A stretch of 64,000 nucleotides of DNA from assembly GCF_007827975.1 (NCBI RefSeq), contig NZ_VITT01000008.1, one strand, 5' to 3'. Position numbers and translations under genes: made by a program. How positions within the stretch are numbered: the stretch's first letter is position 1; each line of letters starts with the position of its first letter. Positions 1 through 7,882 of the stretch are shown piece after piece. The DNA comes from Nitrospirillum viridazoti. Lineage in GTDB: Bacteria > Pseudomonadota > Alphaproteobacteria > Azospirillales > Azospirillaceae. The notes under the pieces are model-generated. The model saw only the letters and a program-made list of their open reading frames with translations, was not told the origin of the DNA and did not search any database.

Positions 1-18
1 ATTTCACCTGACGGGGCT

Positions 19-687
19 TCAGCGCAGCTTGAGCGACAGCTCCACATCCTCGCCGAAGGGCAGGGAGAGATAGCCGTTGGCGGGGTCGCGCACCCGGGCC
101 AGATAGTCCGGGCTGTGGTCGGCGTTGTCGGCGAGGATGTAGGCGCCGGGCCGCAACCGGCTTTCCACCAGGTCCAGGATCTCCGGATACAGGGCCTTGG
201 CGCCATCCAGCAGCAACAGGTCTATGGTCTGCGGCAGGTCGGTGGCCAGGGTCTGCAGGGCGTCGCCCTCGCGGATCTCCACCAAGTCGATCAGGCCACC
301 TTCCGCCAGGTTCTCCCGCGCGCGGGCGACCTTGGACGGCTCGAACTCCGTGGTGATCAGCCGGCCGCCGCCATTGTCGCGCAGGGCCGCCGCCAGGTGC
401 AGGGTGGACAGGCCGAAGGAGGTGCCGAACTCCACGATGGTGCGCGCGGTCGCGCCGCGCGCCAGCATGTACAACAGCGTGCCCGCCTCACGCGACACCG
501 CCAGGGGCAGGTCCTTCAGGGCGCTGTAGAACCTGCGGTACTCGGTCCTGCTGCGCATCAGGTGGGTATGGTCGCCGCGTGCCATCAGGTCGGCCACGGC
601 GGGGATGGAGGAAGGGGTGATCCGGGCGGCCTCCGCGAACAGGCGGTCCAGCAAGGGGGCCACGGGGGCGGTGGTCAGGGTGCTCAT
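19..687 (-). CDS. class I SAM-dependent O-methyltransferase
   Basis: A 222-residue protein with the Rossmann methyltransferase layout of the methyltransferase 3/24 families. The SAM-binding glycine-rich stretch VEFGTSFGLSTLHLA lies near residue 85, an acidic residue follows the next strand (TTEFEPSK), and LLLLDGAKALYP near residue 157 matches the metal/SAM-proximal motif of catechol-type O-methyltransferases. It probably methylates a small hydroxylated molecule in the cytosol; the substrate cannot be read from sequence. It is divergently transcribed from a TetR regulator across about 94 bp, a common arrangement in which the regulator controls its neighbour. Confidence 0.85.
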   Translation of the reverse strand: MSTLTTAPVAPLLDRLFAEAARITPSSIPAVADLMARGDHTHLMRSRTEYRRFYSALKDLPLAVSREAGTLLYMLARGATARTIVEFGTSFGLSTLHLAAALRDNGGGRLITTEFEPSKVARARENLAEGGLIDLVEIREGDALQTLATDLPQTIDLLLLDGAKALYPEILDLVESRLRPGAYILADNADHSPDYLARVRDPANGYLSLPFGEDVELSLKLR

Positions 688-781
688 GGGGATAAATCCG
701 GGTTGATGCGGCGCGGTCTTGCGCCGGCCTCAAAATACGACTAATCCGTCATGTTCCCTATTCGCATTGCCCCGGCCCGCC

Positions 782-1426
782 ATGCCCGACCGCGCCAGCC
801 CCCGCATTTCCTCACGAAAGCAGCCGCAGCAGGCCCGCTCCGCCGGGCTGGTAGCCACCATCCTGGAGGCGGCTGTTCAGGTTTTGGCGAAGGAGGGCGC
901 GGCCCGCTTCACCACCGCCCGTGTGGCGGAAAAGGCGGGCGTCAGCGTCGGGTCGCTGTACCAGTATTTCCCCAACAAGGCCGCCATCCTGTTCCGCCTT
1001 CAAAGCGACGAATGGCGGCAGACCGCCGACATGCTGCGCGCCATCCTGGAGGATCGCGCCCGGCCGCCGCTGGACCGGCTGCGCACCCTGGTCCATGCCT
1101 TCCTGAAGTCGGAGTGTGAGGAGGCGGCGATGCGGGGGGCCCTGGCCGACGCCGCCCCCCTCTACCGCGACGCGCCGGAGGCCAAGGAGGCGCGGGGATC
1201 GGCCGACGATGTCGTCGCGGCCTTCATGCGCGAGGCCTTGCCCAACGCCACCGACGCCGTGCGCGCGATGGCGGGCGACCTGATCAAGACGACCGTGAGC
1301 CAAGTGGGCAAGGACTATTCCGAAACCCCGCGCACGGATGCGGAGATATCGACCTATGCCGACGCCATGGCCGACATGTTCTGCGCCTATCTGTGCAGCT
1401 TGGACCGGGTGTGTGCTGACCCATAA
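782..1426 (+). CDS. TetR/AcrR family transcriptional regulator
   Basis: A 214-residue protein with an N-terminal TetR helix-turn-helix, recognisable as TTARVAEKAGVSVGSLYQYF around residues 41-60, and a variable C-terminal ligand domain. The ATG at 782 is chosen because the frame upstream of it (from 719) runs through the divergent promoter region and has no TetR-like sequence. The regulator faces away from the O-methyltransferase and probably represses it in response to an unknown ligand. The stop codon sits next to an imperfect repeat that marks the edge of the lower-GC lanthipeptide island, so the last few residues may have been altered by an insertion. Confidence 0.85.
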   Translation: MPDRASPRISSRKQPQQARSAGLVATILEAAVQVLAKEGAARFTTARVAEKAGVSVGSLYQYFPNKAAILFRLQSDEWRQTADMLRAILEDRARPPLDRLRTLVHAFLKSECEEAAMRGALADAAPLYRDAPEAKEARGSADDVVAAFMREALPNATDAVRAMAGDLIKTTVSQVGKDYSETPRTDAEISTYADAMADMFCAYLCSLDRVCADP

Positions 1427-1438
1427 AGTAAGAAGGTT

Positions 1439-1480
1439 TGGCCCATAGCATGAGAAGCGGGGGGGGCACCTTATGGGCCA
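1439..1480. repeat. 9-bp inverted repeat at island edge
   Basis: TGGCCCATA at 1439-1447 and its exact complement TATGGGCCA at 1472-1480. A related CCCATA...AGAAG segment starts about 20 bp earlier, so the area also holds an imperfect direct repeat. It lies at the junction between GC-rich core DNA and the lanM island and could be a remnant of an insertion-sequence end or a weak terminator. No transposase reading frame is visible in 1427-1618. Confidence 0.4.
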
Positions 1481-1618
1481 GCTCATCTTGGGTTTGGGCG
1501 GTTTTGGGGAGTGGCGGTTATGGACGCGTAAGCGCTCTGTCCGCTCCTGGTGACCATCGATTGAAAGCAGTTCCGGCTTTCCAAGCTCTGCGTGGGTGAT
1601 CTATTTGCCATCGCGGAC

Positions 1619-4582
1619 TTACCACCTGTTGTCGCATAAAGGAGGGTCCAACGTAAGCACGTCCGGGGTGGAAGGATCCGCCATCCTGAGCAGCCCGTAG
1701 CCTATTCCCGCTAAACCGGTCATCAGGCCAGGCCTAAACGTGTGGGGAGCGTTGGACGAAAATCGTTGCCAGGCTATGGAGTCTACTTGAGATCTCCCGC
1801 CCATGTTCACCGCGCCAGCGGTAATGGCAATGTCCATGAGCCCCATGCTTCCGTGGCAAAGTCCAGGCTCAAGCATCTCGTCCAATCGGACGAGTTCGGT
1901 GGCGGCGAGAGCCTTGCCTGCCCCATCGACCAAAACCTCGGACGTGATCGCTCGAGCTGCCGCAATACGGCAGAGGGCAATCCCGGGAGCGCCGTGACAC
2001 CATGTTGCCTGATCACGATGTGCATCGTCATCGGGATCAATCCAGCGGTCACTGGATGTGATATCGAGATCGATCGATGCGACCGCATCGACAACCTCTC
2101 GAGGCATTAGCTCCGGCAGAGTCGAAGAAAGGCGCGCCGAGGCGAGCAAAACACCGCTCCAGCCATGCGCTGCGCCACGCGAGAACGGGAGTTCCGAACC
2201 GCCCCTTGGATCCTCGCAATGCTCGATAGCATGACGGAGATGCCTTGCCGTAGCTTCGATAAGACGTTGGCTCGCGGAAGACCTGCGGACTGAGTGCAGC
2301 GACAGTCCAGCCAACACTAGACCGGCCGTACCCGAAACCAGATCGGCGGTAACCCGTGTATGATCCAAGCGCAGCGTGATCTTCTCCGCTGCCTGCTCGG
2401 CCTGTTCGACAAGCTTGTCGTCGCCCAGCAGACAGGCGAGATGCGGTAAAGCATACACCGCACCTCCCAGCCCATCGAAAACCCCCATCCCTTGGTCTAA
2501 TGTTTGGCTTCGGATTTCGCGAAGCGCCTTGTTGGCCAGCGTCGCAAAGCGACTTTCCCCTGTTGCTGCGTGCAGTCGGCCCAGAAAGAGGGCGATGCCG
2601 AGGAGCCCGTTGTAGAGACTTCCTTCGACTGGCTCGATGGCCTTGCGTGCCCCATCGTTTCCTGGAGAGAGGTGGAGCCAACTCGCCGCATCGGAAGTCG
2701 TGATCGCCTCCGAAAGAAGTCTTTCGCCGATCAGCCTAGCTTCATCCACCGCGCTCGAGCGCTGCACAACGTGGGTGACGGTGCTAGGCTGGATGCCGAA
2801 TGTTGCACGGATGAGACCGAGCTGACGTTCAAGATCGTTTTCACCCATGCCCTTCAGCCGCTCAGCAGCGGCGTCCTTGCCGGAGCGCGCGAATTTAAAG
2901 CGAGCTCGGCCGAAGCCGATGGCAGAGCTGGCTCCCCGAACGCTGAAGTAGGGTACGTCTGCGGCGCGTAGTTGTCGCAATTCGGAGGGCGCGGCGGCGA
3001 ACCGAAGCGCATCCGGGGCGTCGGTCCAGGATGCCGCGAGAACACGGTCGGCCTGAATGGCGTCGTTAAGCGCGGATGGATGGGTGCTCTCGCGAAGCAT
3101 ATCCGCGTAATAGGCGGTAGGTTTCAGCACCAACCGGACAGCTTGTTCACCGAGCCGATCCAGGATCCCTCCCGCAACCGCCAGTGGTTGGCGGATCCGT
3201 TGGAGAGCGAAGTAGCCGTCCGAATATCCGGCTTCGATATCAGCCACGTAATCGATGGCTGGCACCCGGTCCCTCTCGCGAAGAGGCAGGCTGGCCACGT
3301 CGCCGAGTTGCCACGCCACGCGTTCGACTCTCGCTTCGGGCAAACCGGCGTCCACCAGCGCGAGCGTCATGAGCTGGGTGTTCTGTCCCGGAGCGGCGGC
3401 GAGGGCTCCAAGCTCCGTACCGTCGATGGAGGGTAGCATGCCGACGCCGAGCACAGAGCTATCCCTAACGGTTTCAGCGGTCGCGGATGCGGATCGGTTG
3501 GCGGTTTTGAATTGAGGTGCCAGCAGGGTCTCCAGATCGACCACGATGGGCTGTTCCCCTGCGGCTACGACATTCTCGAAGTGACAGTCGCTGCCGCCCA
3601 TGACATGTAGCGCCGCGAGAAGAGAACCTGCGCGGCGGAAGTATCTTGATACCGCGACATCGCTTCGGCAAGAGTTAGAACGAACATGCTCCATCCAACC
3701 ATAACTCGTGCGATCGACGACACATACGGTACGTAACGAGGTTTTCAGGCCAGCACGGTTCATCGCCTCAATAAGGTCTTGGAAGACTTTCGTCGAGCCG
3801 AGCGGTCGTGGTTTGTAGATTAACTCCGCTCCACTGGCGAAGCGAAGGCGAGTCACCCTCCGTCCGCCGGAATGCGGGTCGCCTGACGTGGCGTGTGTCG
3901 CAACAAGGCTATCCGCGGCGGCTATCCCGAATTCCTCCTCAATGCATCCCCGGTCGTCCTGGAGCCGTCGAACCATTTCCAGGCTTGCCGCCAACCAGCG
4001 ATCGTAACGCAGATGCAGCTGTCGGAGAAGCGCCGGATAGTTCTCGAAGAACTCTCGCTGAGAACGTCGATCATCTAGGTGGTCGCGGAAATCGGCGTGC
4101 GCCCACTCCGTTCCTCGTCCCTCCAGATCCGCTATCCGTTTTTCCAGCGTGAGAGGTCTGAACAACAATTCATCGAGTTCGACGCCAAGCGCCCTGGCGA
4201 GTGAAGCCGAGACCTTCTCTACCGAAATGTTTGCGCCGATGGTATGTTGATGAATAGCTGCCGACGCGTGGCGTCGGAACGATCGGACGATGCTCTTGAT
4301 CAACCCTCCTGTCGATCGGCCGATGATCCAACCAGGACTTGCCCATTTCGGCGCACTTGTCGGCTTGAGAACTCGGACGACCTCGGCGGTATGCGACAAA
4401 AACGGAACGTCGGCCGTCGCACAACCTTCCATTTCCAAGAAATCGGGTGGAAAAGCGCGGTTCGTTCGATCTTTGCGAGGCGAAAATTTTTCGGTCGAGT
4501 TGTGGATTAGTGTTCGCCGTTCACCTATGCCAAGCGCTGCCGGCCAGCGGTCGATGCATCGAGTGTTCAACTGTAGGCTCAA
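1619..4582 (-). CDS. lanM: class II lanthipeptide synthetase LanM
   Basis: A bifunctional enzyme of up to 987 residues, the usual LanM length. LanM phosphorylates and eliminates Ser/Thr of a precursor peptide to dehydro residues, then its C-terminal cyclase adds Cys thiols to form (methyl)lanthionines. The dehydratase half shows YKPRPLG (Lys257), SDCHFEN (Asp332, His334, Asn337) and VVDLETLL (Asp349, Glu351), the kinase-like catalytic set. The LanC-like half has all three zinc ligands: WCHGAPG (Cys862) and LCHGSMG (Cys909, His910). The start is uncertain. The full frame begins at a TTG 6 bp after the precursor stop; an ATG at 4432 (residue 51) is the alternative. GC content is visibly lower than in neighbours, suggesting transfer. 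No LanT transporter/protease or immunity gene is adjacent. Confidence 0.93.
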   Translation of the reverse strand: MSLQLNTRCIDRWPAALGIGERRTLIHNSTEKFSPRKDRTNRAFPPDFLEMEGCATADVPFLSHTAEVVRVLKPTSAPKWASPGWIIGRSTGGLIKSIVRSFRRHASAAIHQHTIGANISVEKVSASLARALGVELDELLFRPLTLEKRIADLEGRGTEWAHADFRDHLDDRRSQREFFENYPALLRQLHLRYDRWLAASLEMVRRLQDDRGCIEEEFGIAAADSLVATHATSGDPHSGGRRVTRLRFASGAELIYKPRPLGSTKVFQDLIEAMNRAGLKTSLRTVCVVDRTSYGWMEHVRSNSCRSDVAVSRYFRRAGSLLAALHVMGGSDCHFENVVAAGEQPIVVDLETLLAPQFKTANRSASATAETVRDSSVLGVGMLPSIDGTELGALAAAPGQNTQLMTLALVDAGLPEARVERVAWQLGDVASLPLRERDRVPAIDYVADIEAGYSDGYFALQRIRQPLAVAGGILDRLGEQAVRLVLKPTAYYADMLRESTHPSALNDAIQADRVLAASWTDAPDALRFAAAPSELRQLRAADVPYFSVRGASSAIGFGRARFKFARSGKDAAAERLKGMGENDLERQLGLIRATFGIQPSTVTHVVQRSSAVDEARLIGERLLSEAITTSDAASWLHLSPGNDGARKAIEPVEGSLYNGLLGIALFLGRLHAATGESRFATLANKALREIRSQTLDQGMGVFDGLGGAVYALPHLACLLGDDKLVEQAEQAAEKITLRLDHTRVTADLVSGTAGLVLAGLSLHSVRRSSASQRLIEATARHLRHAIEHCEDPRGGSELPFSRGAAHGWSGVLLASARLSSTLPELMPREVVDAVASIDLDITSSDRWIDPDDDAHRDQATWCHGAPGIALCRIAAARAITSEVLVDGAGKALAATELVRLDEMLEPGLCHGSMGLMDIAITAGAVNMGGRSQVDSIAWQRFSSNAPHTFRPGLMTGLAGIGYGLLRMADPSTPDVLTLDPPLCDNRW

Positions 4583-4588
4583 CGTTGC

Positions 4589-5047
4589 TCAGCGTCTGCG
4601 CCCGCGTGGGCGACAATCTGCTGCCACAGTCGAGCAACTGGTGGCTACCGTGCTGCACTTCGTCGAAACAGTGCTGCATGTGGTGGCAACGGTAGAACAG
4701 CTGGTAGACACGCTACTGCAAGACGTCGCGACGGTCGAGCAGGTTGTCGCCACTGTGGAGCATGTCGTCGCGACCGTAGAGCACGCCGTTGCGACGGTGG
4801 AGCATTTGGCAGAAACAGTGGAACACGTCGTAGCAACCGTTGAGCATGTGGTGGCGACAGTGCCAGCTTGGCGCTCGAAGGTGCCGGTCGTGCCAGGGCT
4901 GGTTTGCAACCAGCCGACCGGGTGTGCCGGAAGGGAAGCCCGTTCCTCCTCGCTCAGCGAGGCAAGGAAGTCGGCGTCACGCCAAGCGCGGATCACGAGA
5001 GCGGCAGGAAGCTCGAGTCTGCCACCATGGTTTCCAGCATCCTCCAA
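4589..5047 (-). CDS. lanA: repetitive lanthipeptide precursor (12 Cys heptads)
   Basis: This small ORF directly precedes lanM on the same strand with a 6-bp gap. The leader carries VIRAWRDADFLASLSEEERA followed by SLPAHPVG, which resembles leaders of mersacidin/lichenicidin-type class II precursors. After a short linker ending in QAG, the core is twelve contiguous heptads: invariant Val at position 2, invariant Cys at position 6, Thr or Ser at position 1, commonest unit TVATTCS. The array has 12 Cys and 44 Ser/Thr; the tail is Arg-rich (PRGRRR). The ORF can open at GTG 5089, but I prefer TTG 5047 (152 residues), since GGGAGG lies five bases before it; GTG 4996, at the Val of VIRAW, is also possible. 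Substrate of the adjacent LanM is inference from position and leader. Confidence 0.85.
   Translation of the reverse strand: MEDAGNHGGRLELPAALVIRAWRDADFLASLSEEERASLPAHPVGWLQTSPGTTGTFERQAGTVATTCSTVATTCSTVSAKCSTVATACSTVATTCSTVATTCSTVATSCSSVSTSCSTVATTCSTVSTKCSTVATSCSTVAADCRPRGRRR
4610..4861 (-). repeat. 12 x 21-bp tandem coding repeat
   Basis: An 84-residue array of exactly 12 heptads (252 bp) encoding the lanthipeptide core. Units in order: TVATTCS, TVATTCS, TVSAKCS, TVATACS, TVATTCS, TVATTCS, TVATSCS, SVSTSCS, TVATTCS, TVSTKCS, TVATSCS, TVAADCR. The DNA has diverged between units while the Val and Cys codon positions are fixed, which indicates selection on the peptide pattern rather than very recent slippage. 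Confidence 0.93.
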
Positions 5048-5694
5048 TGGAACCTCCCAATCTCCACTTGCAATGGCCGAGGCTTGCACCCCGATTCAAG
5101 CAGCAGAACCCGTCCGTGGCACGAAGTCAATACAATACCGATGTGTTGCTATCACCTAAGGTTTGCATTGAAGTCGAATCTGATCTTTGGACGCCAGTTA
5201 GGGTTTGCGTTCGATTGAAGTTATGCGGAGGCAGATTCTTTTACGAACCAAGCTATTTACGCAAGGCCACCGTAACGGTTTGCGGCAACGAATCCATATG
5301 CTTCCCGGAAGGTTTGACCAAAAACGGAATACGTTTTCTCTCACATGAAGGCCGCTATCCCAGCTGTCGACTAACCCCCGTTTTCGGTAGCTAGCCATCG
5401 ATGCCTGAAAGTCTGAAGTGAGGGCGCGAAGCGGACAGAAGCGGTTTTCTCAAGCTACAGCGTGAGGACGGCCGGCCTTCGCATCGGTTGGGTGAGGCTT
5501 TGTTCAGGAAACGCAGCGACATTGCCTGAGCCTTTGGCGGACCGCCTCGCCGCCATTCTCAATGGTATGGGTCAGCCCACACCGGGGCCGGGTCCGTATA
5601 CGAAGTTACGTCCTATCCCGCCGTTTTCCCTTGGTTTTAAGGTGGCGCGCGGCCCCGGTGTTGGGGTCGGGTTCGGCCATAGGGGACCCTGAGG
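5048..5694. other. lower-GC intergenic region upstream of lanA
   Basis: About 650 bp with no convincing gene. An in-frame stop at 5096-5098 (minus strand) bounds the lanA frame. Imperfect repeats of GGTTTGC with nearby TTGAAGT occur around 5159-5222. The short ORFs here have no family character. The lanA promoter should lie here, reading leftwards, but I see no strong -35/-10 pair. The right end (from about 5560) returns to GC-rich sequence and holds a 12-bp inverted repeat. Confidence 0.5.
5579..5661. repeat. 12-bp inverted repeat upstream of wzi
   Basis: ACACCGGGGCCG at 5579-5590 and its perfect complement CGGCCCCGGTGT at 5650-5661, separated by 59 bp. It lies between the lower-GC island and wzi. 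It could be a regulator site, a folded leader or an element boundary; nothing else distinguishes these. Confidence 0.4.
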
Positions 5695-7158
5695 ATGCGG
5701 ACCGGGGTGATGGGCCGGCGATTGGCCGGCGCGCTGTTTCTTTTGCTGGGCACGACGGGTTTGGCCGGCGCCTCGCCCTGGGGCGAGGTGGGCGACAACC
5801 AGCTGCGGGGCGATATCGAAATGCTGGCGGCGGCCGGCCTGATCGATGGCGTCACCACGCAATGGCCCTTGCCCTGGACGGCCATCGTGCCCGCGCTGAA
5901 GGCGGCCGATCTGGACGCCCAGCCGGATGCGGTGCAGGCGGCGGCGCTGCGCGTGCTGGGCCGCGCCATGCGCGAGAACCGGCCGGGCTTCAGCACCAGC
6001 GCCAGCCTGGACCTGACCAACGCGCCGGCCCTGGTCCACGGCTTCGACAGTCTGGGCCGGGGGGAGGGGCAAAGCCAGGTGGCGCTGTCCTACAGTTCCA
6101 ACACCGTGGCCGCCCGGCTGGCCGTGGGCAGCTACACCCAGGACTTCAAGACCGGCGCCACCAAGCTGGCGCTGGATGACAGCTATCTGGCGGTGAAGGC
6201 GGGCGACGCCCTGGTCTACGGCGGCTGGCTGACCCATTGGTGGGGACCGGGCTGGATCTCGGCCCTGACCCTGTCCAACAACGCCCGGCCCATGCCCCAG
6301 GTGGGTATCCAGCGCCTGGACACCTCCCCCTCGACCTGGCCGGTGCTGGAGTGGCTGGGGCCGTGGCAGGCGGAGTTCTTCCTTGGCCTGCTGGATGGTC
6401 CGCGTCTGCAGAAGAACACGGTGTTCGACGCCCTGCGCGTCACCGTCAATCCGGCCCCGGGCTTGGAGATCGGTCTGGCGCGCACGGGTGAGATCTGCGG
6501 CCAGGGGCACCCCTGCGATCCGGCGGAGTATTTCCAGCTGAACAACTCCCCCACCGACGTCAACCGGACCAATGACGAGGGCGTGGTGGACATCAAGTAC
6601 AGCCATGATCTGTGGGGCGTGCCGGTCCAGGCCTATATGCAGCTGATGAACGAGGACAGCTCCCCCATCACCCATTCCGGCACCAGCCATTTGTTCGGCG
6701 CCACCGCCTTCGTACCCCTGGCGGGACGCCCCCTGCGGCTGACGGCGGAGTATGCCGACAGCATCTCCACCACCGACATCTTCAGTTTCGCCAGCCGCAT
6801 CTACGGCTTCTCCTACACCAACGGCGGCTACCCCGACGGTATGCGCTATCGCGGCCGCACCATCGGCTTCAGCCTGGACGACGACTCCCGCCTCTTGTCC
6901 CTGCAGGGCAGTTGGAGCGATGCGGATGGCTGGACCTATGAGGTGACCGTGCACCACGCCGTCATCGGCACGGCGCAGTCGGCCGGGGCCAACATCGTCA
7001 GCCCCGTCCCCGTCAAGGTGAACATCCTGGAGGGACGCCTCAGCCTGCCGTTCCGCCACGTCACCCTGGACCTGCGCGGCAGCGTCCAGGACGACCAGGC
7101 GCGGCCGGACCATGGCTTCCTGCCGGCGGTGGAGGCGGCGCTGCGCATCGCGCTGTGA
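5695..7158 (+). CDS. wzi: Wzi-like capsule assembly outer-membrane protein
   Basis: A 487-residue protein with an N-terminal signal peptide (cleavage probably after GLAGA) and the pattern of the capsule-assembly Wzi family. Wzi is an outer-membrane beta-barrel lectin that holds or organises exported capsular or exopolysaccharide at the cell surface. Family-like features are the N-terminal region before the barrel (LRGDIEMLAAAGLID), the YGGWLTHWWGPGW motif near residue 180, and alternating amphipathic strands to the C terminus. It opens the exopolysaccharide locus and is followed directly by a triplet repeat and a regulatory region. Confidence 0.85.
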   Translation: MRTGVMGRRLAGALFLLLGTTGLAGASPWGEVGDNQLRGDIEMLAAAGLIDGVTTQWPLPWTAIVPALKAADLDAQPDAVQAAALRVLGRAMRENRPGFSTSASLDLTNAPALVHGFDSLGRGEGQSQVALSYSSNTVAARLAVGSYTQDFKTGATKLALDDSYLAVKAGDALVYGGWLTHWWGPGWISALTLSNNARPMPQVGIQRLDTSPSTWPVLEWLGPWQAEFFLGLLDGPRLQKNTVFDALRVTVNPAPGLEIGLARTGEICGQGHPCDPAEYFQLNNSPTDVNRTNDEGVVDIKYSHDLWGVPVQAYMQLMNEDSSPITHSGTSHLFGATAFVPLAGRPLRLTAEYADSISTTDIFSFASRIYGFSYTNGGYPDGMRYRGRTIGFSLDDDSRLLSLQGSWSDADGWTYEVTVHHAVIGTAQSAGANIVSPVPVKVNILEGRLSLPFRHVTLDLRGSVQDDQARPDHGFLPAVEAALRIAL

Positions 7159-7202
7159 AAATAGCGCAGGATGAAAATTACGCGGGGTGAAAATAGCGCC
7201 GG
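7155..7202. repeat. three 16-bp tandem repeats before promoter 1
   Basis: GTGAAAATAGCGCAGG (7155-7170), ATGAAAATTACGCGGG (7171-7186) and GTGAAAATAGCGCCGG (7187-7202). The first copy overlaps the wzi stop codon. The third ends 5 bp before the GGGAATAAA box at 7208. The unit shares GAAATAG-GCCGG with the reverse complement of the repeat at 8561-8602, so both are probably sites for the same DNA-binding protein or UP-like elements. Confidence 0.7.
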
Positions 7203-7207
7203 CTCAT

Positions 7208-7246
7208 GGGAATAAACCCGCGGTCCGTATCCGTCATGGGAATGAG
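7208..7246 (+). promoter_or_regulatory. ECF-type promoter, copy 1
   Basis: GGGAATAAA at 7208-7216, a 15-bp spacer, CGTC at 7232-7235, then GGGAATGAG. It is one of seven similar sites in the window, and precedes the TetR/sugar-transferase unit. Its position also argues that the TetR ORF does not start at the ATG at 7206. Confidence 0.7.
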
Positions 7247-7280
7247 GGGAGACATCCCCACGTTGCCTGCCGGAGGATCC

Positions 7281-7880
7281 ATGCCGTCCATCGTCACCTG
7301 CGCCAAGACCACCACCCCGCGCGATCGCGTCCGCGATGTCGCCGCCGGCCTGTTCGCCGACCGGGGGTTGGACGGGTTCAAGATGCGGGACCTGGCGCAG
7401 CGCCTGGGCGTCAGCGTCATGACGCCCTACCGCTATTTCGAGAATAAGGAGGCCATCCTGGCCTGCGTCCGCGCCCACGGCTTCGCCTGCCTGGCCGACG
7501 CGCTGGACCAGGCGCGGGGCGGCGGCACGCTGGAGGAGCGGGTGGCTGGCCTGGCCACGGCCTATGGCGCCTTCGCGACCGCCGAGCCCGCGCGCTATCG
7601 CCTGATGTTCGCCCTGGCGCCGGCCCAGGTGCCCGGGGTGGCGGAGGTGCGGCGCCAGGAACGCCGGGTGGAGGATGCCTTCGCCGCCCACGCCGCCGGC
7701 TTCGTGGCGGTGGGGCCGATGTGCGCCGATCCGGTCGCTTTGGGCCGCCTGCTGTGGTCCACCCTGCACGGCGTTGCGGTCCTGCATCTGGGCGGCCAGC
7801 TGCCGCAGGCGGACCTGACCGACGCCTTGTGCCAGGCCGCACGGGCGCTGACCATCGCCTGTGCCGGGACCGCCGCGTGA
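7281..7880 (+). CDS. TetR family transcriptional regulator
   Basis: A 199-residue TetR-type repressor. The N-terminal helix-turn-helix reads KMRDLAQRLGVSVMTPYRYF, followed by a C-terminal ligand-binding region of the short TetR_C/WHG type. Start chosen at ATG 7281, which has GGAGG ideally spaced in front. The frame could open at 7206, but that would place promoter copy 1 inside the gene. Its stop overlaps the GTG of the sugar transferase gene, so regulator and transferase are probably co-transcribed and this protein likely tunes exopolysaccharide expression. Confidence 0.85.
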   Translation: MPSIVTCAKTTTPRDRVRDVAAGLFADRGLDGFKMRDLAQRLGVSVMTPYRYFENKEAILACVRAHGFACLADALDQARGGGTLEERVAGLATAYGAFATAEPARYRLMFALAPAQVPGVAEVRRQERRVEDAFAAHAAGFVAVGPMCADPVALGRLLWSTLHGVAVLHLGGQLPQADLTDALCQAARALTIACAGTAA

Positions 7881-7882
7881 CC

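Noticed and set aside
4610..4861. CRISPR-like array
   Set aside because: Units are 21 bp, contiguous with no spacers, and maintain an open reading frame with fixed Val/Cys positions; they are coding repeats.
4290..5159. Plus-strand 289-residue ORF with VATVEHV-type heptads that looks like a coiled coil
   Set aside because: It is the antisense reading of the lanA repeat and of the lanM 5' end. The minus strand has a recognisable leader, perfect Cys spacing and the LanM partner, while the plus-strand product has no family likeness.
5198..5398. 66-residue minus-strand ORF in the region upstream of lanA, considered as a second precursor
   Set aside because: No leader-like motif and Ser/Thr/Cys content too low for a lanthipeptide core; nothing supports translation.
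5572..7113. 513-residue minus-strand ORF opposite wzi
   Set aside because: Same low-complexity antisense pattern; wzi has a signal peptide and family motifs.
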